This document shows positions 34,304-43,677 of a DNA stretch of 64,000 nt, one piece after another. A program made the translations under genes and the position numbers. Source of the DNA: JAJEFO01 sp009843725 (GTDB lineage Bacteria; Pseudomonadota; Alphaproteobacteria; Rhodobacterales; Rhodobacteraceae). Under the pieces are notes generated by a model. The model was given only the letters and a program-made list of their open reading frames with translations, made no database searches and had not been told where the DNA came from. The stretch covers positions 124,001-188,000 of the forward strand of contig CBDEUJ010000002.1 in NCBI GenBank assembly GCA_965243215.1, written 5' to 3'. Positions within the stretch are counted from its first letter, which is position 1, and every line of letters begins with the position of its first letter.

Positions 34304-35005
34304 ATGATCAAGTTCGTCGACATCAGGAAGCTCGTCCTCGTGGGCGACATCCACGGGAAGTTTCTGCCTTTCCACGCGTTCGCCCGGCGCGTGCTGGGCA
34401 GGGGAGTGGCCGTCGTGCAGATCGGCGATTTCGGCCACGGGTTTCTCGATGCCGGCACGGCGGCGGGTGCCGCGGACTTCTTCCGGGAGAATGCCGGCAC
34501 CTGCGGCTTCATCCACGGCAACCACGATGACCCGGAGGTCTGCCGCACGATGCCAGGCTGGATCCCGGACGGGCACCATGACCCGGCCTGGAACATCATG
34601 TTCGTGGGCGGCGCGCGCTCGGTCGACCGGCACCTGCGCACCCAGGGACTGGACTGGTGGGAGGACGAGGAATGCTCGATCGCGGAGCTGAACGGGATCG
34701 TTGACCGCTACGCCGCGGTGAAGCCCAGGATCATGGTGACGCACGATGCGCCGTCGGCGGCGATCGAGGCGGTTTTTCCTCGCGTCCGGCAGTTACGCCC
34801 GCTGTCGCGGACGACGCAGGCGCTGGACGCGATGTTCGAGGCGCACCGCCCGGAAGCCTGGATCTTCGGGCACTGGCACCGCTCGGCGTCTGCCGTCGTG
34901 GAAGGCACCCGGTTCCAGTGCCTGGGAGAACTCAGGAGCTGCACGCTGTCCTGGTGCGGGCCAAAGGGGACGGTTCGCCTGAGCGGCGGCTCGGAGCTCG
35001 TCTGA
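34304..35005 (+). CDS. calcineurin-like metallophosphoesterase
   Basis: This is a 233-residue metallophosphoesterase with all five motifs in order: GDIHG (residues 14-18), GDFGHG (about 41), GNHDD (about 72), THD (about 147) and GHWH (about 190). The two-metal site is complete, so it should be active. No signal peptide is visible, so it is cytosolic. Substrates of this fold range from phosphoproteins to nucleotides and nucleic acids. Starting ATG 34304 is ten bases after the frameshifted nucleotidyltransferase, so the two were probably one operon. The adjacency of a nucleotidyltransferase and a phosphoesterase hints at opposed add-and-remove chemistry, but that is inference. Confidence 0.88.
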   Translation: MIKFVDIRKLVLVGDIHGKFLPFHAFARRVLGRGVAVVQIGDFGHGFLDAGTAAGAADFFRENAGTCGFIHGNHDDPEVCRTMPGWIPDGHHDPAWNIMFVGGARSVDRHLRTQGLDWWEDEECSIAELNGIVDRYAAVKPRIMVTHDAPSAAIEAVFPRVRQLRPLSRTTQALDAMFEAHRPEAWIFGHWHRSASAVVEGTRFQCLGELRSCTLSWCGPKGTVRLSGGSELV

Positions 35006-35047
35006 GAAGCTTCGCGCGTTGCCCGCACACGCGGCATGATCCGCTGT

Positions 35048-35068
35048 CGGTGTGCGGTGTGCGGTGTT
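35048..35068. repeat. three tandem copies of a 7-bp unit
   Basis: The unit cggtgtg is repeated at 35048-35054, 35055-35061 and, with one change, 35062-35068. It lies between the phosphoesterase and DUF924 genes and may be a slippage tract. Confidence 0.6.
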
Positions 35069-35248
35069 GACAGCGGCGCTTTTGACCGCCGATCCACTCT
35101 CTGGATGTGACCAAAGTGCCATGCCGTGCCCGGCAACGTGCGAGAATCCAAGAACTATGTTGCGATCAGTGCCTGATCGCATGTAAAGCGAATGTGACGT
35201 TGAGTCGTCCTTGGGGGGCGGAAACGGAGCGACCAAAGGTGGTGTTTC

Positions 35249-35824
35249 ATGTCAATCCCCGAAGAAATCCTGACTTTTTGGCTGAACGAGACCGGACCGT
35301 CCGGATGGTATGAGGGCGGAGAGGGTCTGGACCAGGAAATCCGAAACCGATTCGAAGGCGATCATGAGGACGCTTGCGAAGGCAGGTTGTCGCTTTGGCT
35401 CACCTACCCGGAAGGGACCCTTGCGTACATCATTCTGACCGACCAGTTCCCGAGAAACATGTTTCGGGACAGTCCAAGGGCCTACGAGTCCGACAGGCTG
35501 GCCAAGGCGGGCGCAAAGATGGCGATAGCGAAATGCTGGGACACGCGGTTCGATGAGCCGGCGCGACAGTTCTTCTACATGCCGCTTGTGCACTCGGAGT
35601 GTCTTGAGGATCAAGATCGTGCGGTCCGCCTGATGATGTCTCGGATGCCGGAAACGGGCCACCTGTCCTTGCCGCACGCGCGTGCGCATCGCGAGGTGAT
35701 CCGTCGCTTCGGCAGGTTCCCCACGCGCAACGAAGCGCTTTCGCGGGACAGCAACGCGGCCGAGCAGGCTTATCTTGATGCCGGTGGCTACAAGGTTGTC
35801 GTCGAAGAGATGAAGGCGGCCTGA
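35249..35824 (+). CDS. DUF924 family protein
   Basis: This is a 191-residue helical protein of the DUF924 (TPR-like) family. The family signature is clear: ILTFWLNETGPSGWYEG at the N-terminus, LAYIILTDQFPRNMFRDSPRAYESD in the middle, then QFFYMPLVHSECLEDQDRAV and HREVIRRFGRFPTRNEAL near the C-terminus. Function is unknown across the family; the fold suggests protein binding. ATG 35249 is preceded by aaggtgg at 35236-35242. It lies alone between two gene-free stretches. Confidence 0.9.
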   Translation: MSIPEEILTFWLNETGPSGWYEGGEGLDQEIRNRFEGDHEDACEGRLSLWLTYPEGTLAYIILTDQFPRNMFRDSPRAYESDRLAKAGAKMAIAKCWDTRFDEPARQFFYMPLVHSECLEDQDRAVRLMMSRMPETGHLSLPHARAHREVIRRFGRFPTRNEALSRDSNAAEQAYLDAGGYKVVVEEMKAA

Positions 35825-36188
35825 ATGCGTCGGCAGGGTCCGCTTGCCGGGTGAAGAAGCCGCGTCTTGTGGCGGGTCGGACAAATGGGACGCGGCAAAT
35901 GCCGCTCCTTCGGCAGAGCGCGCGATGCGCTGTTTGTCCTTTCGGATCCATGCCGCCTCCGAACGTACGCCCGTGACTTGCCCGACATCCTCGTTCGAGC
36001 CAAGGCTCTGCTCGATACAGGCGTGCTCGTGGCCCGATGCCAACTGCCGGAACCGTCCGCAGGCAGTGGGCAGCCGTCGCAGATTCGCATGGCGGACATT
36101 CCCGGTTGTCAACGGCCAAAGGGTGACTCCTTGCTCGGTCTGTGGCAGATAGTTTAACGTCAAACAATCTATTCGTCGGAGAGAATGC
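35825..36188. other. upstream region of lpd with a near-palindrome
   Basis: No convincing gene is present. The last 40 bases contain a 14-bp near-palindrome at 36152-36165 (gttt-aacgtc-aaac, one mismatched pair) and the lpd ribosome binding site (ggagag, 36179-36184). The element may be an operator for lpd. Confidence 0.4.
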
Positions 36189-37586
36189 ATGGCAGAAAAG
36201 GCATTCGATGTCATTGTGATCGGTGCGGGACCGGGGGGATATGTTGCTGCGATTCGCGCCAGTCAGCTGGGCCTCAAGACGGCGATCATTGAACGTGAGC
36301 ACATGGGGGGCATTTGCCTGAACTGGGGATGCATACCGACGAAGGCAATGCTGCGTTCGTCAGAGGTGTTCCACCTGATGCACCGTGCCGAGGAATTCGG
36401 ACTGAAGGCCAAGGGCGTCGAATATGACCTCGATGCCGTGGTTGAGCGCTCGCGCAGTGTCGCAAGGCAACTCAATGGCGGCGTCGGCCATCTGATGAAA
36501 AAGAACAAGGTCGAGGTCGTCATGGGAGAGGCGACAGTGCCCGCCCTGGGCAAGGTCGTGGTCAAGACAGCCACCGGAGAAGAAACGCTCTCCGCCAAGT
36601 CGATCATCGTCGCCACCGGAGCACGTGCCCGGGAATTGCCTGGTCTCGAAGCCGACGGGAACCGTATCTGGACCTACAAGCACGCGCTCATGCCTCCGCA
36701 CATGCCGAAGAAGCTGCTCGTGATCGGCTCCGGAGCGATCGGCATCGAGTTTGCCAGTTTCTACAACACGCTTGGAGCCGAGACGACCGTCGTCGAGGTC
36801 ATGGACCGCATACTGCCGGTCGAGGACGCCGAGATCAGCGCATTCGCGAAGCGGGCCTTCGCAAAGCAGGGAATGAAGATCCTCGAAGGGGCGAAGGTGA
36901 CCAAGCTCGACCGCGCAAGCGGCAAGTTGACGGCCCATGTCGAAACTGGTGGCAAGATCGAGAAACACGAATTCGACACGGTGATTTCCGCGGTGGGCAT
37001 TGTTGGCAACACGGAAGGCCTCGGGCTCGAAGCGCTTGGAGCCAAGATCGACCGGACACATGTGGTGACCGACGAATTCTGCAGGACCGGCGTCGAAGGG
37101 CTGTATGCAATCGGAGACGTGGCCGGTGCGCCTTGGCTTGCACACAAGGCCAGCCACGAAGGGGTCATGGTTGCGGAACTGATCGCAGGCAAGAACAAGG
37201 TGCATCCAGTCAAGCCGGAGACCATCGCGGGCTGCACCTACTGCCATCCGCAGATCGCAAGCGTTGGGCACACCGAGGCCAAGGCCAAGGAAATGGGCTA
37301 CAAGGTCAGGGTCGGCAGCTTTCCTTTCATCGGCAACGGCAAGGCCATTGCGCTTGGCGAGCAGGAAGGGCTGGTCAAGACGGTGTTCGACGAGAAAACC
37401 GGCGAGTTGCTGGGCGCGCACATGGTTGGCGCGGAGGTTACCGAGCTCATTCAGGGCTATGTCGTGGGCCGGCAACTCGAGACGACGGAAGAAGACCTCA
37501 TGGACACCGTTTTCCCGCATCCGACGCTCAGCGAGATGATGCACGAAAGCGTGCTGGACGCCTACGATCGCGCCATCCACATTTGA
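36189..37586 (+). CDS. lpd: dihydrolipoyl dehydrogenase (E3)
   Basis: This is a 465-residue FAD-dependent pyridine nucleotide-disulfide oxidoreductase that reoxidises dihydrolipoamide in 2-oxoacid dehydrogenase complexes and the glycine cleavage system. It has the FAD-binding GAGPGGY near residue 14, the redox disulfide in GGICLNWGCIPTKAM, the NAD-binding GSGAIGIEFASF (about residue 180), the second FAD segment YAIGDVAGAPWLAHKA, and the C-terminal catalytic pair in HPTLSEMMHE. Length is normal. The gene stands alone here; the complex E1/E2 genes are not in the window. Trp at CLNWGC is common in alphaproteobacterial PDH-type E3. Confidence 0.96.
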   Translation: MAEKAFDVIVIGAGPGGYVAAIRASQLGLKTAIIEREHMGGICLNWGCIPTKAMLRSSEVFHLMHRAEEFGLKAKGVEYDLDAVVERSRSVARQLNGGVGHLMKKNKVEVVMGEATVPALGKVVVKTATGEETLSAKSIIVATGARARELPGLEADGNRIWTYKHALMPPHMPKKLLVIGSGAIGIEFASFYNTLGAETTVVEVMDRILPVEDAEISAFAKRAFAKQGMKILEGAKVTKLDRASGKLTAHVETGGKIEKHEFDTVISAVGIVGNTEGLGLEALGAKIDRTHVVTDEFCRTGVEGLYAIGDVAGAPWLAHKASHEGVMVAELIAGKNKVHPVKPETIAGCTYCHPQIASVGHTEAKAKEMGYKVRVGSFPFIGNGKAIALGEQEGLVKTVFDEKTGELLGAHMVGAEVTELIQGYVVGRQLETTEEDLMDTVFPHPTLSEMMHESVLDAYDRAIHI

Positions 37587-38081
37587 TCTTGGCGAAATCG
37601 CGATGCCTGGGCCTGTGGTTGGACCGGCGGGGCGAGGCACGCAAGAGGCTGGATAACCGGAAGCATGCGAAGCCGGGGAATATCGGATGCTGAAGGGGGC
37701 CGCCTGAACGCTGATCGGCCAGGCAAGGCCATGCCGTTACGCCATTCGATGACTCGCTATGGATCGGTCGCCGGCATCATCCCCCTTGCGCAATTTGGCC
37801 GCGCACCCGTTGGCCTATGCGCCCGTTCGTCAGTGAATCAGGCAAGCGTCGTTCGCGTCGACGATTGCGGTAGCCAAAGCGACCGGGCGTCGGATCCGGC
37901 CCTGCATGCGAAAGACCGATTGGGGAGGTCCGATGCCTCGGTGTTCAAGAGCCGATTGAATCTCGGTTTCTGCCAACAAAGTCAGAATGGGATCGTCTTG
38001 CAATCGCCGAGACCCGCATGAAACCCATGATCCCGCAATTCAAGTTGCAGGAGATTCAGGGCGCCGGGCCCACATGCATGG
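37587..38081. other. 495-bp region with no supported gene
   Basis: Between the converging lpd and GPP34 genes no frame has good coding features. A 118-codon frame at 37665-38021 lacks a ribosome binding site and family resemblance. No terminator with a T-run was found. Confidence 0.4.
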
Positions 38082-38738
38082 CTACATCGGATGCATCGTC
38101 ATGGATTGAGCAATTCGCGTCTCGATCTCCCGGACGGCCGTAACCACGGTGTCAGCGATCAATTCCAGTTTCCGTATCTGGTTGATCCGGTCGCGGACTC
38201 TTTCGCGTTCCGGCCGTGCAAGCAAGTGCTCGAATATCCTGCACACATCCGCCAGGCCTATGATTGCAATGTCGCGCGGGTCCGGGATTTCGTCGCTGAA
38301 CAGCAGGGACATTATGCGGAGCTTCACTTCCCGACGCTCGACCGCACCAGCGCGCGTGGGATACCGGCGGGACCTGAACACCCAGAGAAAAAGGTTCTCC
38401 TCTTCCCTCAGGATGCCGTTGGCGCACAGGCGGTCAAGGGATGCTCTCCGGATGTCAGCGGACTTGCGGCTGAAGAATTCAACCCAGTAGCGGGAGTCAT
38501 GCTGCTCTTCGGAGGCACAGATGTCATGAAGCGCCGAATCGAGCAGATCATCCCCGGTGGGTTCCCGGTCCGTGACAAAAAGTTTCTCTGGATCGGTGTC
38601 GACTTTGCCTTCAAACGCGAGATCCATCAATAATGCGCCGGAAAGCGCATAGCTGACGGAATGCTCCGGAACATGAACAAACTTTCCGCTCTCATCTTCG
38701 AGCATGAGAAGAACGATTTCTTCAGCGAGGGTCAGCAA
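38082..38738 (-). CDS. GPP34 (GOLPH3-like) family protein
   Basis: This is a 218-residue protein matching the bacterial branch of the Golgi phosphoprotein 3 family. The N-terminal LTLAEEIVLLMLEDESGKF, followed by the SVSYALSGALLMDLAFEGKV helix, is the GPP34 signature. The middle region has DDLLDSALHDI and the C-terminal helices EVKLRIMSLLF and RDIAIIGLADVCRIFEHLL. The start is TTG 38738, preceded by gaggag at 38752-38757. Eukaryotic GOLPH3 binds phosphatidylinositol-4-phosphate and retains glycosyltransferases in Golgi; bacterial members, common in actinobacteria, are uncharacterised. The basic PI4P-binding residues of eukaryotic GOLPH3 were not resolved. It stands alone. Confidence 0.8.
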   Translation of the reverse strand: MLTLAEEIVLLMLEDESGKFVHVPEHSVSYALSGALLMDLAFEGKVDTDPEKLFVTDREPTGDDLLDSALHDICASEEQHDSRYWVEFFSRKSADIRRASLDRLCANGILREEENLFLWVFRSRRYPTRAGAVERREVKLRIMSLLFSDEIPDPRDIAIIGLADVCRIFEHLLARPERERVRDRINQIRKLELIADTVVTAVREIETRIAQSMTMHPM

Positions 38739-39396
38739 TGTCTTTTCTCCTCGTTTCCTGGTAGTCCTGACCGGCAGGATCTGTCGCTTTCAGCACCATG
38801 ATCGCGAGGGGCGACCGGGACATGTGCATTATCTGCAGTGTGCCATGAATTGACAGCGTGAGCAATGCGGCGTCGAGGATCAGGATACGCGTCAACACCC
38901 CCCGCTTCAAGTGATTCCCAATGCCATTCCCGGCACGATGTGCATGACAACATTTTCCGAGGCGTGGACGGTGCGGGCGCGGGTCACGGTCATGCCGATT
39001 GGCCGGGTAACCGGTGATCCGACGTCCTGGAAGTTGGTTGGGCCCGACCATGAGTTCCGGCCGGAGCTGTTGCAGAGCACATCGCAGGCGCGCGGAAATG
39101 TGCCATGGACCGAACGTGAAGGTCATGTGAACCGGCAACCGCATGCCGCTCCCGGAATTCATGGGCGCGGTGCCGGCCAGACGTCGACTGGAACTGCAAG
39201 CTGACCCGCGAACAGGGAATCCGGGTGAGCAAGGAAGCTCAGGATGCATGGAATGACATCCGGCACTGGACGGCACGAGGAGTTCGTGGTGGCGCAGCGT
39301 TGCCATGCAGGCTGATTCCGTCGATGCCCCGGCAAGAATCGCCTTTTCTGTCTGTCGGGGTTGACCTATCTGTGGGGCGCGACAGAGGGGAGGCGA
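38739..39396. other. 658-bp region with no supported gene
   Basis: Open frames exist on both strands (minus 38722-39441, plus 38911-39204) but neither has a good ribosome binding site or family resemblance. The right end contains the uvrA leader, with gaggggagg at 39384-39392 directly before the start codon. An LexA-type operator was looked for and not seen. Confidence 0.4.
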
Positions 39397-42255
39397 ATGG
39401 CCGAGCAAAAGAACATCGAGGTCCGAGGCGCCCGCGAGCACAATCTCAAGAACATCGACGTCGACATTCCCCGCAACAGCCTAGTGGTGATCACCGGCCT
39501 CTCGGGGTCCGGCAAGTCGTCTCTTGCCTTTGACACGATCTACGCCGAGGGCCAGCGTCGCTACGTCGAGTCGCTTTCGGCCTATGCGCGGCAGTTCCTC
39601 AACATGATGGAAAAGCCTGACGTGGATCATATCAGCGGGCTGTCGCCCGCGATCTCGATAGAACAGAAGACCACCTCCAAGAACCCGCGCTCCACAGTCG
39701 GGACGGTCACGGAGATCTACGACTACCTGCGCCTTCTGTTCGCCCGTGCCGGCACGCCCTACTCGCCGGAATCCGGCCTGCCGATCGAGGCGCAGCAGGT
39801 GCAGGACATGGTTGATCGCGTCATGGCAATGGAGGAAGGAACCCGGGCCTATCTCCTGGCTCCCATAGTTCGCGACAGGAAGGGCGAGTACCGAAAGGAG
39901 TTCCTTGAGCTTCGCAAGCAGGGATTCCAGCGCGTCAAGGTGGACGGCCAGTTCTTCGAGCTTGAGGAACCGCCTGCGCTTGACAAGAAGTTCCGCCACG
40001 ACATCGACGTGGTGGTCGACCGCATAGTGATCAAGGAGGGCATCGAGACTCGGCTGGCCGACAGTTTCCGGACTGCGCTTGATCTCGCCGACGGCATCGC
40101 GGTCCTGGAAACCGCTCCAGGGAACGGCGATCCGGAGAGAGTTACGTTTTCCGAGAATTTCGCTTGCCCGGTTTCCGGATTCACGATCCCCGAAATCGAG
40201 CCCCGGCTCTTTTCGTTCAACGCGCCCTTCGGCGCATGCCCTGATTGCGACGGCTTGGGTGTCGAACTGTTCTTCGACGAACGCCTTGTGGTTCCCGACG
40301 GGAACCTGAAGGTCTACGACGGTGCGCTTGCCCCGTGGCGGAAAGGCAAGAGCCCGTATTTCAAGCAAACAATCGAGGCCCTTGCGAGGCATTACAGGTT
40401 CGACGCCAGCACAAAGTGGAAGGATCTGCCGGCCAAGGTCCAGCGCGTCTTCCTTTACGGCTCCGGCGAGGAGCAGATTCTGTTTCGTTACGACGAGAAC
40501 GGACGCATTTACCAGGTGAAGCGGCCGTTCGAAGGCGTGATACCGAACATGGAGCGTCGCTATCGCGAAACCGATTCAAACTGGATACGCGAAGAGTTTG
40601 AACGCTATCAGAACAACCGCCCCTGCGGGACCTGCAAGGGTCATCGGTTGAGGCCCGAGGCGCTTGCAGTGAAAATCGGCGGACTTCATGCCGGTGAAGT
40701 CGTGCAGATGTCGATTCACGAAGCGCTCAAATGGGTCGATGGGGCGCCGAAGCAGCTCACCAAGCAAAAGAACGAAATTGCGCACGCGGTGCTCAAGGAG
40801 GTCCGCGAGCGGCTTGGTTTCCTGAACAATGTGGGACTCGAATATCTCACGCTCAGCCGGAATGCGGGCACGCTTTCCGGTGGCGAATCGCAAAGGATCA
40901 GGCTGGCAAGCCAGATCGGCTCTGGTCTGACCGGTGTTCTCTATGTTCTCGACGAACCTTCCATCGGGCTGCACCAGCGAGACAATGGGCGCCTCCTGCA
41001 GACATTGAAGAACCTTCGCGACCAAGGCAACACGGTCATCGTGGTGGAACATGACGAAGAGGCGATTCGGGCAGCCGACCACGTCTTCGACATCGGGCCG
41101 GGCGCGGGAGTGCATGGCGGGCAGGTCGTGGCCGAAGGCGCTCCGGTAAAGATCGCCGCCAACAAGCAGAGCATCACGGGCGACTATCTGGCTGGCCGAC
41201 GCGCCATCGGCGTGCCGACTTCGCGGCGGGCCGGCAAGGGCAAGTCGGTCAGCGTCGTAAGAGCGACCGGCAACAACCTGAAGGAGGTCACCGCGGAATT
41301 TCCGCTTGGCAAGTTCATTTGCGTGACCGGCGTGTCCGGGGGCGGCAAGTCGACTCTCACCATCGAAACGCTCTTCAAGACCGCCTCGATGCGTCTCAAC
41401 GCTGCACGTCAGACCCCGGCGCCCTGCGAGGGCATCAAGGGGCTCGAACACCTGGACAAGGTGATCGACATCGACCAGCGGCCAATCGGTCGAACCCCCC
41501 GTTCGAATCCGGCCACCTACACCGGAGCATTCACGCCGATCCGAGACTGGTTCACCGGCCTCCCGGAATCCCGCGCTCGTGGATACAAGCCCGGGCGCTT
41601 CAGCTTCAACGTGAAGGGCGGGCGTTGCGAGGCGTGCCAGGGCGACGGTGTCATCAAGATCGAGATGCACTTCCTTCCGGACGTGTACGTGACCTGCGAA
41701 ACTTGCAAGGGCGCGAGGTACAATCGCGAAACGCTGGAAATCAAGTTCAAGGGCAAGTCGATTGCCGATGTTCTCGACATGACGGTCGAGGACGCGCAGC
41801 AGTTCTTCAAGGCTGTACCCTCGATCCGGGAGAAGATGGATGCGCTGATGCGGGTCGGGCTCGGCTATATCAAGGTCGGCCAGCAGGCCACCACTCTGTC
41901 AGGCGGCGAGGCACAGCGGGTCAAGCTTTCCAAGGAACTGTCGCGACGCGCGACGGGTCGAACGCTCTACATCCTCGACGAGCCGACCACGGGGTTGCAT
42001 TTCGACGACGTGCGGAAGCTTCTCGACGTGCTTCACGAACTGGTCGATCAAGGCAATTCCGTGATCGTCATCGAGCATAATCTCGACGTCATCAAGACGG
42101 CTGACTGGATCATCGACATCGGGCCGGAGGGCGGCGACGGCGGAGGGCAGATCGTTGCAGTCGGCACGCCAGAGAAAGTGGCCAGGTCGCCGGACAGTCA
42201 CACGGGACGGTACTTGGCGGGCCTGCTTGGGACCGAGAGAGTCGCCGCGGAGTAG
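39397..42255 (+). CDS. uvrA: excinuclease ABC subunit A
   Basis: This is a 952-residue UvrA, the damage-recognition ATPase of nucleotide excision repair. Domain 1 has Walker A GLSGSGKSS (about residue 31) and signature LSGGESQRIRLA; domain 2 has Walker A GVSGGGKST and signature LSGGEAQRVKLS. Both Walker B regions end in DEPS/DEPT (VLDEPSIGLH, ILDEPTTGLH). Zinc-finger cysteines are visible at CPDCDGLG with its partner upstream and at CEACQGDGV with CETCKG. ATG 39397 is chosen for its strong ribosome binding site over an upstream TTG. It stands alone rightward and converges with xth. Confidence 0.97.
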   Translation: MAEQKNIEVRGAREHNLKNIDVDIPRNSLVVITGLSGSGKSSLAFDTIYAEGQRRYVESLSAYARQFLNMMEKPDVDHISGLSPAISIEQKTTSKNPRSTVGTVTEIYDYLRLLFARAGTPYSPESGLPIEAQQVQDMVDRVMAMEEGTRAYLLAPIVRDRKGEYRKEFLELRKQGFQRVKVDGQFFELEEPPALDKKFRHDIDVVVDRIVIKEGIETRLADSFRTALDLADGIAVLETAPGNGDPERVTFSENFACPVSGFTIPEIEPRLFSFNAPFGACPDCDGLGVELFFDERLVVPDGNLKVYDGALAPWRKGKSPYFKQTIEALARHYRFDASTKWKDLPAKVQRVFLYGSGEEQILFRYDENGRIYQVKRPFEGVIPNMERRYRETDSNWIREEFERYQNNRPCGTCKGHRLRPEALAVKIGGLHAGEVVQMSIHEALKWVDGAPKQLTKQKNEIAHAVLKEVRERLGFLNNVGLEYLTLSRNAGTLSGGESQRIRLASQIGSGLTGVLYVLDEPSIGLHQRDNGRLLQTLKNLRDQGNTVIVVEHDEEAIRAADHVFDIGPGAGVHGGQVVAEGAPVKIAANKQSITGDYLAGRRAIGVPTSRRAGKGKSVSVVRATGNNLKEVTAEFPLGKFICVTGVSGGGKSTLTIETLFKTASMRLNAARQTPAPCEGIKGLEHLDKVIDIDQRPIGRTPRSNPATYTGAFTPIRDWFTGLPESRARGYKPGRFSFNVKGGRCEACQGDGVIKIEMHFLPDVYVTCETCKGARYNRETLEIKFKGKSIADVLDMTVEDAQQFFKAVPSIREKMDALMRVGLGYIKVGQQATTLSGGEAQRVKLSKELSRRATGRTLYILDEPTTGLHFDDVRKLLDVLHELVDQGNSVIVIEHNLDVIKTADWIIDIGPEGGDGGGQIVAVGTPEKVARSPDSHTGRYLAGLLGTERVAAE

Positions 42256-42322
42256 ATCGGGTGCCACATCCTCGCGGCGCCGACAGGTTCATGGCTGGCG
42301 CCCTGGAGCGCGGCGGGCCGGT

Positions 42323-43102
42323 TCAGGCAACCAGTTCAATCCAGACCGGCGTATGGTCCGAGGGTCTTTCGCGACCGCGCACCTCGGCCTCGATCCAGCT
42401 GTCGGTCATCAGGTCCGCTGCCTGGGGCGTCAGCAGAAGGTGATCGATCCGGATGCCGTCGTTCCGGTCGAAGGCGTTTCGCTGGTAGTCCCAGAACGAG
42501 TAGTGACCGGCATCCTGATGCCGAGCGCGAAAGGCGTCGGTGTAGCCCAGGTTGAGAATTTCGCGAAAGGCGGCTCGAGTTTCGGGCCTTGCTAGCGCAT
42601 CTTCACGCCATGCGTCCGGCCGGGCCGCGTCCTCGTCCTGCGGAATCACGTTGTAGTCGCCGGCCATGACCGCAGGTTCCTCGGCAGCCAGCAATTCCAC
42701 GGCCCTTTGCCGCAGACGTTCCATCCAAGCGAGCTTGTAGCCGTACTTCTCGCCCGGGGCCGGATTGCCGTTTGGAAGATAGAGGCAGCAGACGCGAACC
42801 GGTTCCCTGTCAATTGCGGTCGCCTCGATCCAGCGAGCCTGCCCGTCGTTCGGGTCGCCCGGGAGACCGCGGACGACATTCTCGAGCGGGAGCCTTGAGA
42901 GGATTGCCACGCCGTTGAAACCCTTCTGGCCATGGGTTTCCACGGTGTAGCCAAGGTCCTCGAAGTGCTCGCGGGGAAATGTCTCGTCCTGGGACTTGAT
43001 CTCCTGGAGAAGAGCGACGTCGGGCGCACTGGTGTCGAGCCAGTCCGCAAGGCCCGCGAAGCGCGCCTTGATTCCGTTGATGTTGAATGTCGCGATGCGC
43101 AT
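42323..43102 (-). CDS. xth: exodeoxyribonuclease III
   Basis: This is a 259-residue AP endonuclease/exonuclease III of the EEP fold, acting in base excision repair. Landmarks are FNINGIKARF (Asn in metal binding), LLQEIKSQDETFP (metal Glu), GFNGVAILSR, GDYNVIPQDEDAARP (catalytic Asp/Asn), RIDHLLLTP (Asp-His) and SDHTPVWIEL at the end. ATG 43102 follows ggaggga; a longer in-frame extension to 43195 is open but has no matching family sequence. It lies 168 bp downstream of erpA on the same strand. Confidence 0.95.
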   Translation of the reverse strand: MRIATFNINGIKARFAGLADWLDTSAPDVALLQEIKSQDETFPREHFEDLGYTVETHGQKGFNGVAILSRLPLENVVRGLPGDPNDGQARWIEATAIDREPVRVCCLYLPNGNPAPGEKYGYKLAWMERLRQRAVELLAAEEPAVMAGDYNVIPQDEDAARPDAWREDALARPETRAAFREILNLGYTDAFRARHQDAGHYSFWDYQRNAFDRNDGIRIDHLLLTPQAADLMTDSWIEAEVRGRERPSDHTPVWIELVA

Positions 43103-43270
43103 CGGGTCCCTCCGTGACGGTTTTTGGACCATCCTGTCGGACTCGGCAAGCAGGCCTGAACGGCGGCGGCACTCCGTTCCATCGCCGGAATCCAACGTGG
43201 CCGTGAAACACCAAGGCGTGTCTCACGGGAGAGTTGCGCGGTCGACGTCAATCTGCGGCGTGTGAACGGG

Positions 43271-43603
43271 TCAGATCGAAAACGATGTGCCGCAGCCGCA
43301 GCTTGATGTCGCGTTGGGGTTCTCGACAACGAAACGCGCGCCGATGAGTTCGTCCGAGAAGTCGATGACGGCGTTTGACAGGAACGGAAGCGACACTTCG
43401 TCCACGACGACCTTCTGACCCTCGCCTTCGAGCACGAGGTCTCCGTCCGCCGGCCTGTCGAGGTCGATATTGTACTGGAAGCCCGAGCAGCCGCCGCCCT
43501 CGACAGCGACACGAAGCGCCTTGGGGTCGCTCACTCCTGAATTGATTTCGGCCAGCCGCTCAAAGGCGCGGTGCGTGACCTGGGGTGGGATTGCGATGTC
43601 CAT
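43271..43603 (-). CDS. erpA: A-type iron-sulfur cluster carrier/insertion protein
   Basis: This is a 110-residue HesB/IscA-family protein that passes Fe-S clusters to target enzymes. The three ligand cysteines are present: GGGCSGFQY (about residue 43) and the C-terminal SSCGCGTSF pair. VDEVSLPFLSNAVIDF between them fits the family. ATG 43603 has a ggag at the right distance; ATGs at 43624 and 43633 and a longer frame lack this. It is divergent from dgt with a 74-bp shared promoter region. The assignment to ErpA rather than IscA is by gene context (next to dgt and argS), not by a unique motif. Confidence 0.85.
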   Translation of the reverse strand: MDIAIPPQVTHRAFERLAEINSGVSDPKALRVAVEGGGCSGFQYNIDLDRPADGDLVLEGEGQKVVVDEVSLPFLSNAVIDFSDELIGARFVVENPNATSSCGCGTSFSI

Positions 43604-43677
43604 GCCGAACTCCGGCGTTTTCATTTTGGGCATTGCTGAATATACGGGGCGCGGCACAGCCGGGCAAGAGAGAGGCA

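Noticed and set aside
35048..35068. CRISPR-like repeats
   Set aside because: Units are only 7 bp, directly adjacent and without spacers; no cas genes are in the window.
39361..39396. LexA box at uvrA
   Set aside because: No GTTC-N7-GTTC or CTGT-N8-ACAG pattern was found in the leader.
38722..39441. 239-codon minus-strand frame before uvrA
   Set aside because: It runs through the uvrA start region and the gap, lacks a ribosome binding site and family features; its C-terminal 40 residues look protein-like but this is not enough.
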